The notes beneath the pieces were generated by a model, which saw only the letters and a list, made by a program, of their open reading frames with translations, had not been told where the DNA came from and made no database searches. From Microbacterium sp. NC79 (lineage in GTDB: Bacteria > Actinomycetota > Actinomycetes > Actinomycetales > Microbacteriaceae): a DNA stretch of 64,000 nt. A program made the position numbers and the translations under genes. Shown here piece after piece: positions 17,315-26,225 of the stretch (the first letter of the stretch is position 1; every line of letters begins with the position of its first letter). The stretch is from the NCBI RefSeq assembly GCF_019061125.1, contig NZ_JAHQYI010000002.1, forward strand, positions 401,369-465,368. The letters are read 5' to 3'.

Positions 17315-17614
17315 TTAGGCGCGCTCTTCGGCGGTCTTGGTGTGGTGGCGGATGACCTCGGCGACGACGAAGTTGAACCACTTTTCGGCGAATTCGGGGT
17401 CAAGGTGCGCGGCCTCAGCGAGCTGCTTGAGGCGCGTCACCTGTTGCTCTTCGCGGTTCGGGTCTGACGCGGGCATCGCGTGTTCGGCCTTGAGTACACC
17501 CACCTGCTGCGTGGCACGGAACCTCTCGGCCAGCATAAAGATGAGGGCGGCGTCGATGTTGTCGATCGTCGCGCGCAGGCGGAGCAGCGTGGTGGTGGGG
17601 TCTTCCGCGGTCAT
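17315..17614 (-). CDS. Chorismate mutase, AroQ type
   Basis: A 99-residue all-helical protein with the AroQ pattern: LRATIDNIDAALIFMLAERFRATQQVGVLK, with the active-site Arg and Lys of helix 1, and then a PNREEQQVTRLKQLA stretch. It converts chorismate to prephenate for phenylalanine and tyrosine synthesis. The length matches the small stand-alone actinobacterial enzymes. No signal peptide is present, so it is the cytoplasmic form. The gene is monocistronic and has a leaderless-type promoter (TAGGCT, six bases before the ATG). Confidence 0.88.
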   Translation of the reverse strand: MTAEDPTTTLLRLRATIDNIDAALIFMLAERFRATQQVGVLKAEHAMPASDPNREEQQVTRLKQLAEAAHLDPEFAEKWFNFVVAEVIRHHTKTAEERA

Positions 17615-17620
17615 GGCTCC

Positions 17621-17626
17621 AGCCTA
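17621..17626 (-). promoter_or_regulatory. -10 box TAGGCT, leaderless-type, chorismate mutase
   Basis: On the minus strand TAGGCT is followed by six bases (GGAGCC) and then the ATG. Confidence 0.5.
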
Positions 17627-17763
17627 GAACGCTTCTGTGAACGCGATGTTCACAAGGCGTAACGATGCCAGCCCTGCCGGTCAGCGAATGAGCTGTACTC
17701 GCTGCGGGCAGGAACGTGCGTCGCTCACCGCCAGGACTCTGTCCGGGGTTCACAGCTGGCTGA

Positions 17764-17769
17764 TAGCAT
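17764..17769 (+). promoter_or_regulatory. -10 box TAGCAT, leaderless-type
   Basis: TAGCAT ends six bases before the ATG of the small lipoprotein gene; no ribosome site is present. Confidence 0.5.
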
Positions 17770-17775
17770 CCGAAC

Positions 17776-18081
17776 ATGAATCGACGACTCGCATCCCTGA
17801 TCCTTGCTGTTCCGCTGACCATTGCCGCTCTGACCGGATGCTCCGGCTCCGCTGGTGGCGATGGCGATGGCGGCTGGCCCGCCAACGTGACCGAAAACTT
17901 CCTGACCAGCTGCGAAGAGAGCAGTGGTGGCCAGACGGCGTACTGCGAATGCTCACTTGAAACGTTGCAGGAGAACTTCACCCTCGACGAGTTCAAGGAC
18001 ATGGAAAAGAACATCAACGACGAGAAGACTCAGGAAGTCCTCACCGAGATCATCTCCGCCTGCCAGGCCGAGATCAAGTAG
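17776..18081 (+). CDS. Small cysteine-containing lipoprotein of unknown function
   Basis: A 101-residue protein with a signal peptide and lipobox ALTGC (Cys22). The mature domain is about 75 residues and has four cysteines (TSCEES, AYCECS and ISACQAE), which could form two disulfides outside the cell. The rest is acidic and helical. I do not recognise a named family. The gene stands alone with a leaderless-type promoter. Confidence 0.7.
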   Translation: MNRRLASLILAVPLTIAALTGCSGSAGGDGDGGWPANVTENFLTSCEESSGGQTAYCECSLETLQENFTLDEFKDMEKNINDEKTQEVLTEIISACQAEIK

Positions 18082-18112
18082 TTCGAACCGTGCCCCCGCT
18101 CGCCGAGTGGGA

Positions 18113-18349
18113 TCACCCGCGCGGTTCGTAAACGCGAAGGATCGGCTCGGCCACCGCCATGGGCGTGGCCGAGCGTCCGATCGGCGGATCAACCAGTCGC
18201 GACGGTAGCGCGCCCGCGGCGAGCTCAGCACGCACGCCAGGGTGAGCAACGTACGTCAGAAGTCCCATCAGTAGCAGCGTGCCGTCGAGCCCCAGCGACG
18301 TCGATTCAATGTCGAACGAGTCTCGCGCTTGAAAGAAGGGGCCGGATCG
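18113..18349 (-). pseudogene. Probable C-terminal remnant of a lost gene
   Basis: The 317-base gap between the small lipoprotein gene and the lactonase gene is not empty. On the minus strand it reads as a protein-like stretch of about 78 codons (with TSLGLDGTLLLMGLLTYV and VRAELAAGALPSRLVDPP) that ends in a clean stop at 18113. It has the codon use of a real gene, but no usable start codon or ribosome site, and its open frame runs back antiphase into the lactonase gene. I take it as the 3' end of a gene whose front was deleted. The family is not recognised. Confidence 0.4.
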
Positions 18350-18398
18350 ATCACCGCACGCTGGCTCCCGCGAGGCACGATAGCGAGCGAGCGGAGGG

Positions 18399-19592
18399 CT
18401 AGTCGAAGATCGGAACCAGAGCCGTCGGCGTCGGGGCAGGGGCGCGGTGCAAAAGCTGACCAACAACGCCCGAGCGGGGGTCGATGCTGAACGAAACGAC
18501 CTCGTCAGAGCGCTGCCCCGCGACAAGAATCGTGTCACCAACGAGTACGTGGTGACGGGGCCAGTCCACACCCGACTCGACGAGCGCAAGGCTGTCGAGT
18601 CGTGCGCCACCATCACGCACCGCGATCGTCGCGATCGTGTTGGAACCGCGCACAGTGACGTGCAAGAACAGGCCATCTGCGGTCATCGAAATCTCCGCAG
18701 GAAAGTCAACACCGAACGATATTTCCCGTGAAACCGGAACCGCGGTGACGATGCGCCACATGCCTTCCCGGTCAGGAGCCAGGCCATAGACCTCACCTGA
18801 ATACTCCGTGACGACGTAGAGGTGACCGCTCGGGTGCCACACCGCGTGCCGCGGGCCCGACCCCTTTGGCAGCGCAACCTGCTGAATTTCGATGTCGCCT
18901 CGCCAGATTCGCACCAGGTCAAAGCCGAGGTCGGTCGTCGCAAACAGCCCACCAGCCACGAACGTGGTGTGGTGACCGCGAGAAACGCGCGCGTTCGGAT
19001 CTTCGACGACAGGGAGCGTCTCGACGGGTTCCGGGTTGTCATAGTCCGGAACCAGGTGCGCGAATTCGGGGCCAGCGGCCTCTCGAAGTGCCGCGGCGGC
19101 AGCACTCAGATCAATCGCTCCGTTCGCCGCACTCGCCGCGAGGCTCGCCGGCGGATTCGCCGCCTCAAAGCTGTACGGGTCGGTGGTCGATGACAGCGCC
19201 GTCGCACCCTGCAGCGAACCGTCCGCCGCGAGCGACACGCGCGTAATGGTTCCGTCGCCATAGGCGGCAGTCACCAACGTGCCAGCACCCGGCGCGACGG
19301 CGGCGTGGCACGTGGCGTATCCGGTTGATACCGGGCCGCCGAACGGGGTGAGGGTGTCTTCACCTGTGCGACGGAAGGCCTGGACGGCACCGCGCTCTTC
19401 GAGCGTTGCGTAGACAACATCGAGTGTGGGGTGCGCGACCAGCCAGGAGGGAGACTCAGCGTGCACGGCTGTGCCAGCAAACGTGAGCGCACCGCGGGGC
19501 GATTGCGCGGCAGGCTCTCCTGCCAGCAATACGCCAATACCGGCGGCGTGACCGCTCATGTCAGCGGTGTACCCGCCGAGCCAGAACCGCAT
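18399..19592 (-). CDS. Lactonase-family (6-phosphogluconolactonase-like) beta-propeller protein
   Basis: A 397-residue protein built of repeated WD-like/NHL-like blades typical of the YbhE/lactonase family, starting with FWLGGYTADMSGHAAGIGVL and containing GPRHAVWHPSGHLYVVTEYSGEV and RHHVLVGDTILVAGQRSDEVVSF near the end. Family members hydrolyse 6-phosphogluconolactone or related lactones, but many are uncharacterised. The ATG overlaps the purA stop codon by one base (TAATG), so it is translated from the purA message. No functional link to purine synthesis is obvious. Confidence 0.82.
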   Translation of the reverse strand: MRFWLGGYTADMSGHAAGIGVLLAGEPAAQSPRGALTFAGTAVHAESPSWLVAHPTLDVVYATLEERGAVQAFRRTGEDTLTPFGGPVSTGYATCHAAVAPGAGTLVTAAYGDGTITRVSLAADGSLQGATALSSTTDPYSFEAANPPASLAASAANGAIDLSAAAAALREAAGPEFAHLVPDYDNPEPVETLPVVEDPNARVSRGHHTTFVAGGLFATTDLGFDLVRIWRGDIEIQQVALPKGSGPRHAVWHPSGHLYVVTEYSGEVYGLAPDREGMWRIVTAVPVSREISFGVDFPAEISMTADGLFLHVTVRGSNTIATIAVRDGGARLDSLALVESGVDWPRHHVLVGDTILVAGQRSDEVVSFSIDPRSGVVGQLLHRAPAPTPTALVPIFD

Positions 19593-20878
19593 TAGTCGAG
19601 AAGCGGCGTGCGTACGACGACCTCGTCGCGGGCGGGGCCCACGCCGATGACCGAGATGCGTGTGTTGCTCATCTTTTCGAGTGCCAGAACATAGTCCTGC
19701 GCGTTCTGCGGCAGGTCTTCGAACGTGCGAGCGGTGGAGATGTCTTCCGTCCAGCCGGGGAAGAACTCGTAGATCGGCTTGGCGTGGTGGAAGTCGGTCA
19801 TGTTGACCGGAACCTCGTCAAAGCGAACGCCGTCAACGTCGTACGCGACACACACCGGGATCTGCTCGATGCCGGTGAGAATGTCGAGCTTCGTCAGCAC
19901 CAGGTCGGTGAGACCGTTGATGCGAGTGGCGTAACGCGTGATCGGGGCGTCGTACCAGCCGACGCGGCGCGGACGGCCGGTCGTGGTTCCAAACTCAAAA
20001 CCGCGCGAGCGCAACATGTCGCCATCAGCGTCAAACAGTTCGGTCGTGAACGGGCCAGAGCCAACGCGCGTCGTGTACGCCTTGACGATTCCGACGATGC
20101 GGTCGAGGCGGTTCGGGCCGACACCTGAACCCGTTGCAGCGCCTCCAGCGGTTGCCGACGACGACGTCACGAACGGGTAGGTTCCGTGGTCAACGTCGAG
20201 CATCGTGGCCTGGCCACCCTCAAACACGACAACTTCGCCCCGGTCAAGAGCGTCAGCCAGCAGCAGCGCGGTGTCAGCCGCCATCGGCTTCAGGCGTTCT
20301 GCGTAGGCGAGCAGGTCGTCGACGATTTCGTCGGCCGTGATCGCGCGACGGTTGAAGAGCTTGACCAGCAGGTGGTTCTTCTGGTCGAGCGCACCTTCGA
20401 CCTTCTGGCGCAGAATGTTTTCGTCGAACAGGTCTTGCACGCGGATGCCCACGCGGTTGATCTTGTCGGCGTATGCCGGCCCGATTCCGCGACCCGTGGT
20501 TCCGATCTGGCGCTTTCCGAGGAAGCGCTCGGTGACCTTGTCGAGTGTGCGGTGATACTGCGTGATGATGTGCGCGTTGGCGCTCACCTTCAGGCGCGAG
20601 ACGTCGATGCCGCGAGCGCTGAGTGCGGTGAGCTCAGCGAAGAGAACTTCGAGGTCGATGACGACACCGTTACCGATGACGGGCGTGACTCCGGGCGAAA
20701 GGATGCCGCTGGGGAGCAAGTGAAGTGCGTACTTCTCGTTGCCCACAACAACGGTGTGGCCGGCGTTGTTGCCGCCGTTGAACTTGACGACCCAGTCGGT
20801 GCGTTCACCGAGAAGGTCTGTCGCTTTACCTTTGCCCTCGTCGCCCCATTGGACGCCGACGATCACGATTCCTGGCAT
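19592..20878 (-). CDS. purA: Adenylosuccinate synthetase
   Basis: A 428-residue enzyme of normal family length. It has the P-loop-like [16 protein letters not shown] at the N-terminus, [12 protein letters not shown], the [14 protein letters not shown] block and the C-terminal SVGPAR-like IGVGPARDE motif. It condenses IMP with aspartate using GTP in AMP biosynthesis. I chose the ATG giving [12 protein letters not shown]; further upstream reading is open but is not conserved. A GGGGG-rich ribosome site lies about ten bases upstream. It is followed without a gap by the lactonase gene. Confidence 0.97.
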   Translation of the reverse strand: MPGIVIVGVQWGDEGKGKATDLLGERTDWVVKFNGGNNAGHTVVVGNEKYALHLLPSGILSPGVTPVIGNGVVIDLEVLFAELTALSARGIDVSRLKVSANAHIITQYHRTLDKVTERFLGKRQIGTTGRGIGPAYADKINRVGIRVQDLFDENILRQKVEGALDQKNHLLVKLFNRRAITADEIVDDLLAYAERLKPMAADTALLLADALDRGEVVVFEGGQATMLDVDHGTYPFVTSSSATAGGAATGSGVGPNRLDRIVGIVKAYTTRVGSGPFTTELFDADGDMLRSRGFEFGTTTGRPRRVGWYDAPITRYATRINGLTDLVLTKLDILTGIEQIPVCVAYDVDGVRFDEVPVNMTDFHHAKPIYEFFPGWTEDISTARTFEDLPQNAQDYVLALEKMSNTRISVIGVGPARDEVVVRTPLLD

Positions 20879-20924
20879 TTTGGGATACACCCCCTGAAAA
20901 GGGACCCGGGCGTGGGTCCACCCA

Positions 20925-20930
20925 ATCTTA
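20925..20930 (-). promoter_or_regulatory. -10 box TAAGAT upstream of purA
   Basis: On the minus strand TAAGAT lies about 47 bases before the purA ATG and would leave a leader of about 40 bases. No clear -35 box is seen. Confidence 0.35.
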
Positions 20931-20967
20931 CCCATTTGGCCTGGGAGGCCTGTGCGGGTGCCGATTT

Positions 20968-21561
20968 GTGACGCCTAACCGAGGGCGCGTTAGGGTCGAT
21001 GCCGTGGTGCACAACGCGGCAGGTGACGTCGTGTCGGTTGCCGATAATGCCGTCGTACGCATCGCCCACGTGTCGTTGGTTGCGCAACAAGACGCGGTGC
21101 TGTGGCGCGGCATCATGGCCGCACAGCAGGACCGCCCGGCGCTGTTCGAACAGTTCGATGCCGCCGCGATCACGCCTTCGTCTGACGGAACCTCGGTGCG
21201 CGACCGTGACGGCTACGTCACGACCGTTGGCGCCGTGCGTGCCGTTGCGCGCAAGCGTGGCTATCAGCGTGAGACGCCGGACGAAGGGCCCTGGTTCTTC
21301 CGATTCACGAAGCTGTTCACTGAACTGGGTATCGAAGTGCACATCACCATCTCCGGAGCGTTGATCCCCGAGCAGAATGACGATGCTGTCTCGATTTTCG
21401 AGCTCACGTTCGTTCGCGTCGATGATGTCTCACGCGTACCGATGACCATTGCTGAGGTTCCGCCGGTATTACTGCGCGAGACCTATCGCGACTACCTCGC
21501 GTTTGCGGCGAAGGGTGCGTTCGACCCGGAATGGACGAGCGCGATCAAGACACAGCCCTGA
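20968..21561 (+). CDS. DUF4132-like protein, probably only the C-terminal part of the family
   Basis: A 197-codon frame from a GTG start. It contains blocks resembling the end of DUF4132/MolR-type proteins: [20 protein letters not shown], then [17 protein letters not shown] and a downstream [15 protein letters not shown]. Family members are usually several hundred residues longer at the N-terminus, so this may be a truncated remnant that is still open, or a minimal version. There is no good ribosome site; GTG 21004 is an alternative start. It diverges from purA. Function is unknown. Confidence 0.5.
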   Translation: MTPNRGRVRVDAVVHNAAGDVVSVADNAVVRIAHVSLVAQQDAVLWRGIMAAQQDRPALFEQFDAAAITPSSDGTSVRDRDGYVTTVGAVRAVARKRGYQRETPDEGPWFFRFTKLFTELGIEVHITISGALIPEQNDDAVSIFELTFVRVDDVSRVPMTIAEVPPVLLRETYRDYLAFAAKGAFDPEWTSAIKTQP

Positions 21562-21608
21562 TGATCGAGTCTCGGTGTTCGCGGCGGGCATGGCGGCCAC
21601 CGACCCCT

Positions 21609-21614
21609 TACGCT
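21609..21614 (+). promoter_or_regulatory. -10 box TACGCT, leaderless-type
   Basis: TACGCT ends six bases before the ATG of the cyclophilin lipoprotein gene. Confidence 0.5.
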
Positions 21615-21620
21615 CTAACC

Positions 21621-22298
21621 ATGCGTTCTTCTCGGTTGGCGGCGGTTGCCGCGACGTTTGTGCTGGCTTTGACCCTCGGCGGGTGCGCCACGACCCCGAG
21701 CGCTTCGTCGACGTCGGGGAGCGAGACGACGCCCTCGGCCGCCACCACTTGCGCCTACCAGGCGAGCACGAGTCCGGCTGCCAAGAAGGTGACGGCTCCT
21801 CCCACCACGCCTGCAGTCACCGGCGAAGTTTCCGTCACGATCGCTACTTCGGCTGGTGACCTCAACCTGACGCTTGATGCCGACAAGGCGCCGTGCGCGG
21901 TCAACAACTTCGTGTCGCTCGCCGAGCAGGGCTATTTCGACGGCACATTGTGCCACCGACTGACCACGAGTGGCATCTACGTTTTGCAGTGTGGAGACCC
22001 GTCTGGCACCGGTGCGGGCGGTCCGGGCTACTCATTCGCCGACGAACTCGACCCCAATGAGAGCTACCCTGCAGGCACGGTCGCGATGGCAAACGCGGGA
22101 CCGAACACGAACGGTTCCCAGTTCTTCCTCGTCTACCAGGATGCGGCTGGTGCGCTGGCTCCCGCCTACACACCGTTCGGAACGTTCGACGAGGCTTCCG
22201 TGAACATCGTGCAGGAAATCGCGAAGGGCGGTCTCGCCGACGACCAGGTCGGCCCCAAGACTCCCGTCGACATTTCATCGGTGTCGGTCGCGCCATAG
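21621..22298 (+). CDS. Cyclophilin-type peptidyl-prolyl isomerase lipoprotein
   Basis: A 225-residue protein with a lipoprotein signal (LTLGGC, Cys22), a Ser/Thr-rich linker and a cyclophilin domain from about residue 75. It contains NNFVSLAEQGYFDGTLCHRL, a GGPGYSFADEL block and ANAGPNTNGSQFFLVY. The usual catalytic FHRV is CHRL here, with the arginine kept. It should catalyse proline isomerisation in proteins outside the membrane. I chose ATG 21621 for the signal peptide; there is no ribosome site but a -10-like box lies six bases upstream. Confidence 0.9.
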   Translation: MRSSRLAAVAATFVLALTLGGCATTPSASSTSGSETTPSAATTCAYQASTSPAAKKVTAPPTTPAVTGEVSVTIATSAGDLNLTLDADKAPCAVNNFVSLAEQGYFDGTLCHRLTTSGIYVLQCGDPSGTGAGGPGYSFADELDPNESYPAGTVAMANAGPNTNGSQFFLVYQDAAGALAPAYTPFGTFDEASVNIVQEIAKGGLADDQVGPKTPVDISSVSVAP

Positions 22299-22333
22299 CC
22301 ACGGTTCCACCACCGCGGGCCGCGACCACCGGC

Positions 22334-22339
22334 TAGCCT
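22334..22339 (+). promoter_or_regulatory. -10 box TAGCCT, leaderless-type
   Basis: TAGCCT ends six bases before the ATG of the M3 peptidase gene. Confidence 0.5.
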
Positions 22340-22345
22340 CGACAC

Positions 22346-24271
22346 ATGACCAGTGAACTGCTCGCCCTTCCGACGTCCGCAGACGAGTGGATGGAGTTCG
22401 TCACGACCCGGCCCGATGCGTTCCTCGCGAAGGCCCGTGAACACGTCGCAGCCCTGAAAGACGGCACGCCACGCACCGCGGTGGAGACGCTCAACCTCTG
22501 GAATGAGGTCACCTGGTCGCTGAAGTCTGCCGGCAGCCCGAGCTACGTGCTCAGTGAATGCCACCCTGACCCCGCTGTCCGGGACGCAGGGTCAGAGCGC
22601 TATCTTGCCGCGGTCGCCTTCGAAACCGAGCTCATGCTTGATCGCGACCTTTTCGAGCTGTTCACCAACACGCTCGCTACCGATGAGGCCAGTGACCTCA
22701 CGGCAGAAGAGTCGCGACTTCTCGAACACACGCTGCGTGACTTGAGGCTCGCCGGCGTCGGACTCGACGACGCCGGGCGTGCTCGCGCACAAGAACTGGC
22801 CGACCGCGACTCACAGCTCAGCGTCGAGTTCAACAAGAACATTCGTGATGGTAAGCGCAGCATGCGCATCGCCCCTGACGCCCTCGCCGGGCTCCCGCAA
22901 GACTTCATCGACAACCACCCTGTCGACGACGATGGCCTGATCACGCTCACCACCGACTACCCCGACTACGTTCCGGTGCGCGAGTACGCCACCAACCGTG
23001 ACACCCGCGTCGCCATCTCCAAGCTGTACAACGACCTCGCTTGGCCCGCAAACGACCCGATTCTCGCTGAGCTCCTCGACGTCCGCCGCGAGCGCGCGCA
23101 ACTCCTCGGTTTCGGCGACTGGTCAGACGTTGAGACCGCCACGCGCATGGCTGGCTCGTCGGCCAACGTCGATGCCTTCCTCACCAGAGTTGACGATGCG
23201 TCCCGCGATGCCGCTGCGACCGAGTACGGCACTGTGCTCGCACGACTGCAGCAGGAGGTTCCGCACGCCACCGACGTCACAACGGCCGATCTCGCCTACC
23301 TGCTCAACACGATCAGGCGCGAGCAGTATGACGTCGACGCCCAGGTCGTGCGGTCATACTTCACGTTCACCGCCGTCATGCAGGGCGTGCTTGACCTCAC
23401 CGGCGCGCTCCTTGGCCTTGAGTACCACCCGGTCAGTGTGCCGACGTGGCACGACGACGTGCACGTATTCGATGTTGCGAAAGCGGGCGCCACCATCGGC
23501 CGCATTTACCTCGACATGCACCCGCGCGACGGCAAGTTCAACCACGCGGCATGCTTCGACCTCGTCGTAGGTCGCGACGGCGTCGAGCTGCCCGAAGGTG
23601 TACTGATGTGCAACTTTGCGCGCGGAACCATGGAGCATGATGAGGTGACCACGTTCCTTCACGAGTTTGGTCACCTCGTGCACGCGATTCTCGCTGGACA
23701 CCAGCGGTTTACCGCACAGAGCGGCATCGCAACGGAGTGGGACTTTGTTGAGGCGCCGAGCCAAATGCTCGAAGAGTGGGCGTGGGACGCCGACGTGCTC
23801 GCCCGCTTCGCCCGCAATACCCAGGGCGAAGCGATTCCGGCGGCGCTCGTTGAGCGCATGCGCGAAGCCGATGCGTTTGGGCGCGCGCTTCTCGTGCGGC
23901 GCCAGCTCGGCTTTGCCCGCGTCTCCTACCAACTGCACCACGATGTTCCGGCAGACATCACCGCGGCCGCCGCGCACTGGGTTGACACGACTTCACCCGT
24001 CAAGAATCTTGAGGGTAGCCACTTCGCGTGCTCGTTCGGACACCTCACCGGCTATGGCGCGAGCTACTACACCTACCAATGGAGTCTGGTCATCGCGCGC
24101 GATCTGCTCACCGCTTTCGGCGACGACCTCATGAACGAGACCGTCGCCACCCGCTACCGCGAATCGGTGCTCGAGCCCGGCGGCACGAAGGATGCGGCCG
24201 ACCTCGTGCGCGACTTCCTCGGGCGCGAGTACACCTTTGACGCGTACCGCGACTGGCTCAGCGGCAGATAG
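22346..24271 (+). CDS. M3-family (thimet oligopeptidase-like) zinc metallopeptidase
   Basis: A 641-residue protein with the gluzincin active site HEFGHLVH (His439, Glu440, His443) and a downstream EAPSQMLEEWAWD segment carrying the third zinc ligand. The length and helical content match M3A oligopeptidases, which cleave short peptides in the cytoplasm. No signal peptide is seen. The gene is monocistronic with a leaderless-type promoter. Confidence 0.92.
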   Translation: MTSELLALPTSADEWMEFVTTRPDAFLAKAREHVAALKDGTPRTAVETLNLWNEVTWSLKSAGSPSYVLSECHPDPAVRDAGSERYLAAVAFETELMLDRDLFELFTNTLATDEASDLTAEESRLLEHTLRDLRLAGVGLDDAGRARAQELADRDSQLSVEFNKNIRDGKRSMRIAPDALAGLPQDFIDNHPVDDDGLITLTTDYPDYVPVREYATNRDTRVAISKLYNDLAWPANDPILAELLDVRRERAQLLGFGDWSDVETATRMAGSSANVDAFLTRVDDASRDAAATEYGTVLARLQQEVPHATDVTTADLAYLLNTIRREQYDVDAQVVRSYFTFTAVMQGVLDLTGALLGLEYHPVSVPTWHDDVHVFDVAKAGATIGRIYLDMHPRDGKFNHAACFDLVVGRDGVELPEGVLMCNFARGTMEHDEVTTFLHEFGHLVHAILAGHQRFTAQSGIATEWDFVEAPSQMLEEWAWDADVLARFARNTQGEAIPAALVERMREADAFGRALLVRRQLGFARVSYQLHHDVPADITAAAAHWVDTTSPVKNLEGSHFACSFGHLTGYGASYYTYQWSLVIARDLLTAFGDDLMNETVATRYRESVLEPGGTKDAADLVRDFLGREYTFDAYRDWLSGR

Positions 24272-24337
24272 GCGCGCGGTGCGGCAGACGCACGCAACAT
24301 ATCGCGCGGGGTTCCCGGTCAATCGCTGACCACCCGC

Positions 24338-24343
24338 TACGCT
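24338..24343 (+). promoter_or_regulatory. -10 box TACGCT, leaderless-type
   Basis: TACGCT ends six bases before the ATG of the Pr6Pr membrane protein gene. Confidence 0.5.
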
Positions 24344-24349
24344 AACCGC

Positions 24350-25153
24350 ATGAGCGAAGGCGCAGCAGTGACTCCGGCGAAGAATGTCCGCGTGATCTGG
24401 GCGATCGTACGCCTGGCAACAGCGGCGCTCATCGCTGCCGCTGTCATCGCACAATTCACCACGACGTTCACCCTCGCGGCAGAAAAGGGCCGTGACGTTA
24501 CGACGACATTGGTGAACTTCTTCAGCTTCTTCACGATCCTGTCCAACTGTCTCGGCGCGATCGTGATGTTGATCGGCGGGCTCTGGCTACTCACACGGGG
24601 CGCCCGCAAACAGTGGGAACCACGCTGGATGTCGTACGCGTGGATCAGCGTCGGAACCTACATGGTGGTCACCGGCATTGTCTACAACATCCTGCTGCGC
24701 GGATACGTGCTGGAGCAGGGCGCCACCGTGGTCTGGGCCAATGAAGTACTGCATCTCATCGGCCCCGCGATCTTCCTCCTCGACCTCATCTTTTGCATTG
24801 CGCGGCGCCGCGTGGGCTGGACCGCCATGGGCGTCGCCGTGATCTTCCCCATCGCCTGGGTGATGTACACGCTCCTCCGCGGAGAGAACGTCACGAGCCC
24901 GGTCACCGGTGACCCGTACTGGTACCCCTACCCGTTCCTCAACCCGTACCTGCAACCCAACGGATACTTCGGCGTCGGCCTCTACGTCATCGGCATCGCC
25001 GCCGCCATTCTCGCGGTCGCGGCGCTTGCCGTCTGGCGCACGCGCATGCGGCGCGGTGCTGATTCGCCAGCACCCGTGGTTCCGGAACCATCGGCTGAGG
25101 TCGCCGAGACCACGGCGGCACCCGAAGTCGCGGCCCCCACCGCCGCACCCTGA
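24350..25153 (+). CDS. Pr6Pr-family membrane protein
   Basis: A 267-residue protein with six membrane helices (residues ~12-230) in the Pr6Pr/FAR-17a arrangement, including the conserved NFFSFFTILSNCLGAIV segment and a NEVLHLIGPAIFLLDLIF helix with a buried histidine. The last 35 residues form a Pro/Ala/Glu-rich tail. The family is widespread in Actinobacteria and has no assigned function. It has its own leaderless-type promoter. Confidence 0.8.
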   Translation: MSEGAAVTPAKNVRVIWAIVRLATAALIAAAVIAQFTTTFTLAAEKGRDVTTTLVNFFSFFTILSNCLGAIVMLIGGLWLLTRGARKQWEPRWMSYAWISVGTYMVVTGIVYNILLRGYVLEQGATVVWANEVLHLIGPAIFLLDLIFCIARRRVGWTAMGVAVIFPIAWVMYTLLRGENVTSPVTGDPYWYPYPFLNPYLQPNGYFGVGLYVIGIAAAILAVAALAVWRTRMRRGADSPAPVVPEPSAEVAETTAAPEVAAPTAAP

Positions 25154-25243
25154 GCGCGCCCCCTTCCCCGTTCACTCGCGTTCCCTTCTTGTTAACCCCG
25201 CCGTGTAGATTCACGCCATCGACTTTTCACGACAGGGCGGGCC

Positions 25244-26059
25244 ATGACGACAGACCCCGGCACTCTCGCACGAATCCGCGCATCGCTGGCCTCACTCGTG
25301 CCCAGCGAGCGACGCGTTGCCGACCTCATTGTTCAGCGCCCCGACCACATCACCGGGCTCTCCACCGCTGAGCTCGCGCAGGCCGCAGGCACGTCAACCG
25401 CGACCGTGATCCGCGCGTGCCAGAGCCTCGGGTTTCGAGGATTTCAACACCTCCGCCTTGAAGTCGCCAGGGCGACACCCTCACCGTCACTTCCTGACGA
25501 CCAGCGCGCGACGGCCTTCGACGAAGCCATCTCGGCGCTCAGCACCGCAAGGGAATGCGTCAACGAAGACCGCATCATCAGGGCAGTCGACCTGCTCACG
25601 AACGCCCGTCGCATCGTGTTGATCGGCAGCGGATTCTCGGGCCCGCCGCTGCAAGACTTCGCCCTGCGCATGCAGACGATTGGCTATTCCATTGAGGCGC
25701 CGGTTGACGCACTGGCCCAACAGTTTGCTGCCAATGCGCTCACCGACCGTGACGTTGCCCTGGCGCTGAGCTATTCGGGGGCAAACGCGCAAACGATGCG
25801 CGCCGTCACCGCGGCCCACGAACGCGGCGCTCACGTCATTGTCATCACGAGCTATGCCCGCTCTTTTCTCGGGCGCCTCGCTCACGTGACCATCTCAACG
25901 GGCCCAGCCAGCACGCCACACGCCGTCGATCCGGCGTACGCGCGTCTTGGTCACACCGTTGTTCTGCATGCACTTCACGCGGAGCTTGCCAGGCACGCGT
26001 CACACGCCGATGTCACGCAAATGCGTCATGTCGTCGCCGATGCGATCGCCGACGACTGA
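25244..26059 (+). CDS. MurR/RpiR-family regulator with SIS domain, module B
   Basis: A 271-residue regulator with an N-terminal RpiR helix-turn-helix (VPSERRVADLIVQRPDHITGLS ... TSTATVIRACQSLGFRGFQHLRLEV) and a C-terminal SIS sugar-isomerase fold (RRIVLIGSGFSGPPLQDFALRMQTIGY ... DVALALSYSGANAQTMRAVTAA). SIS domains bind phosphosugars. The gene lies just upstream, in the same direction, of the phosphatase and ABC importer operon, so it is the likely sensor and regulator of module B. Confidence 0.9.
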   Translation: MTTDPGTLARIRASLASLVPSERRVADLIVQRPDHITGLSTAELAQAAGTSTATVIRACQSLGFRGFQHLRLEVARATPSPSLPDDQRATAFDEAISALSTARECVNEDRIIRAVDLLTNARRIVLIGSGFSGPPLQDFALRMQTIGYSIEAPVDALAQQFAANALTDRDVALALSYSGANAQTMRAVTAAHERGAHVIVITSYARSFLGRLAHVTISTGPASTPHAVDPAYARLGHTVVLHALHAELARHASHADVTQMRHVVADAIADD

Positions 26060-26139
26060 CTCCCCACGCCACGTTACGTGCGCCACAGCGGCGCGATCAA
26101 TACACCGCACACTCCGCGTTCCCGCCCACGTCGCCCCGC

Positions 26140-26161
26140 CGTAACCCGGCGTTCACCCACG
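26140..26161 (+). promoter_or_regulatory. Possible PHO-box-like direct repeat upstream of module B
   Basis: The 11-base unit GTTCACCCACG at 26151-26161 fits the direct-repeat consensus described for actinobacterial PhoP boxes, and a degenerate copy CGTAACCCGGC precedes it at exactly 11-base spacing. It lies 65 bases before the first structural gene of module B. This is a match by eye only. Confidence 0.35.
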
Positions 26162-26225
26162 GCCGTGACGCTACTCATGTAACGACGTTCCAGATCCAGC
26201 GGAACGCAGGTAACACGGAGTGATC

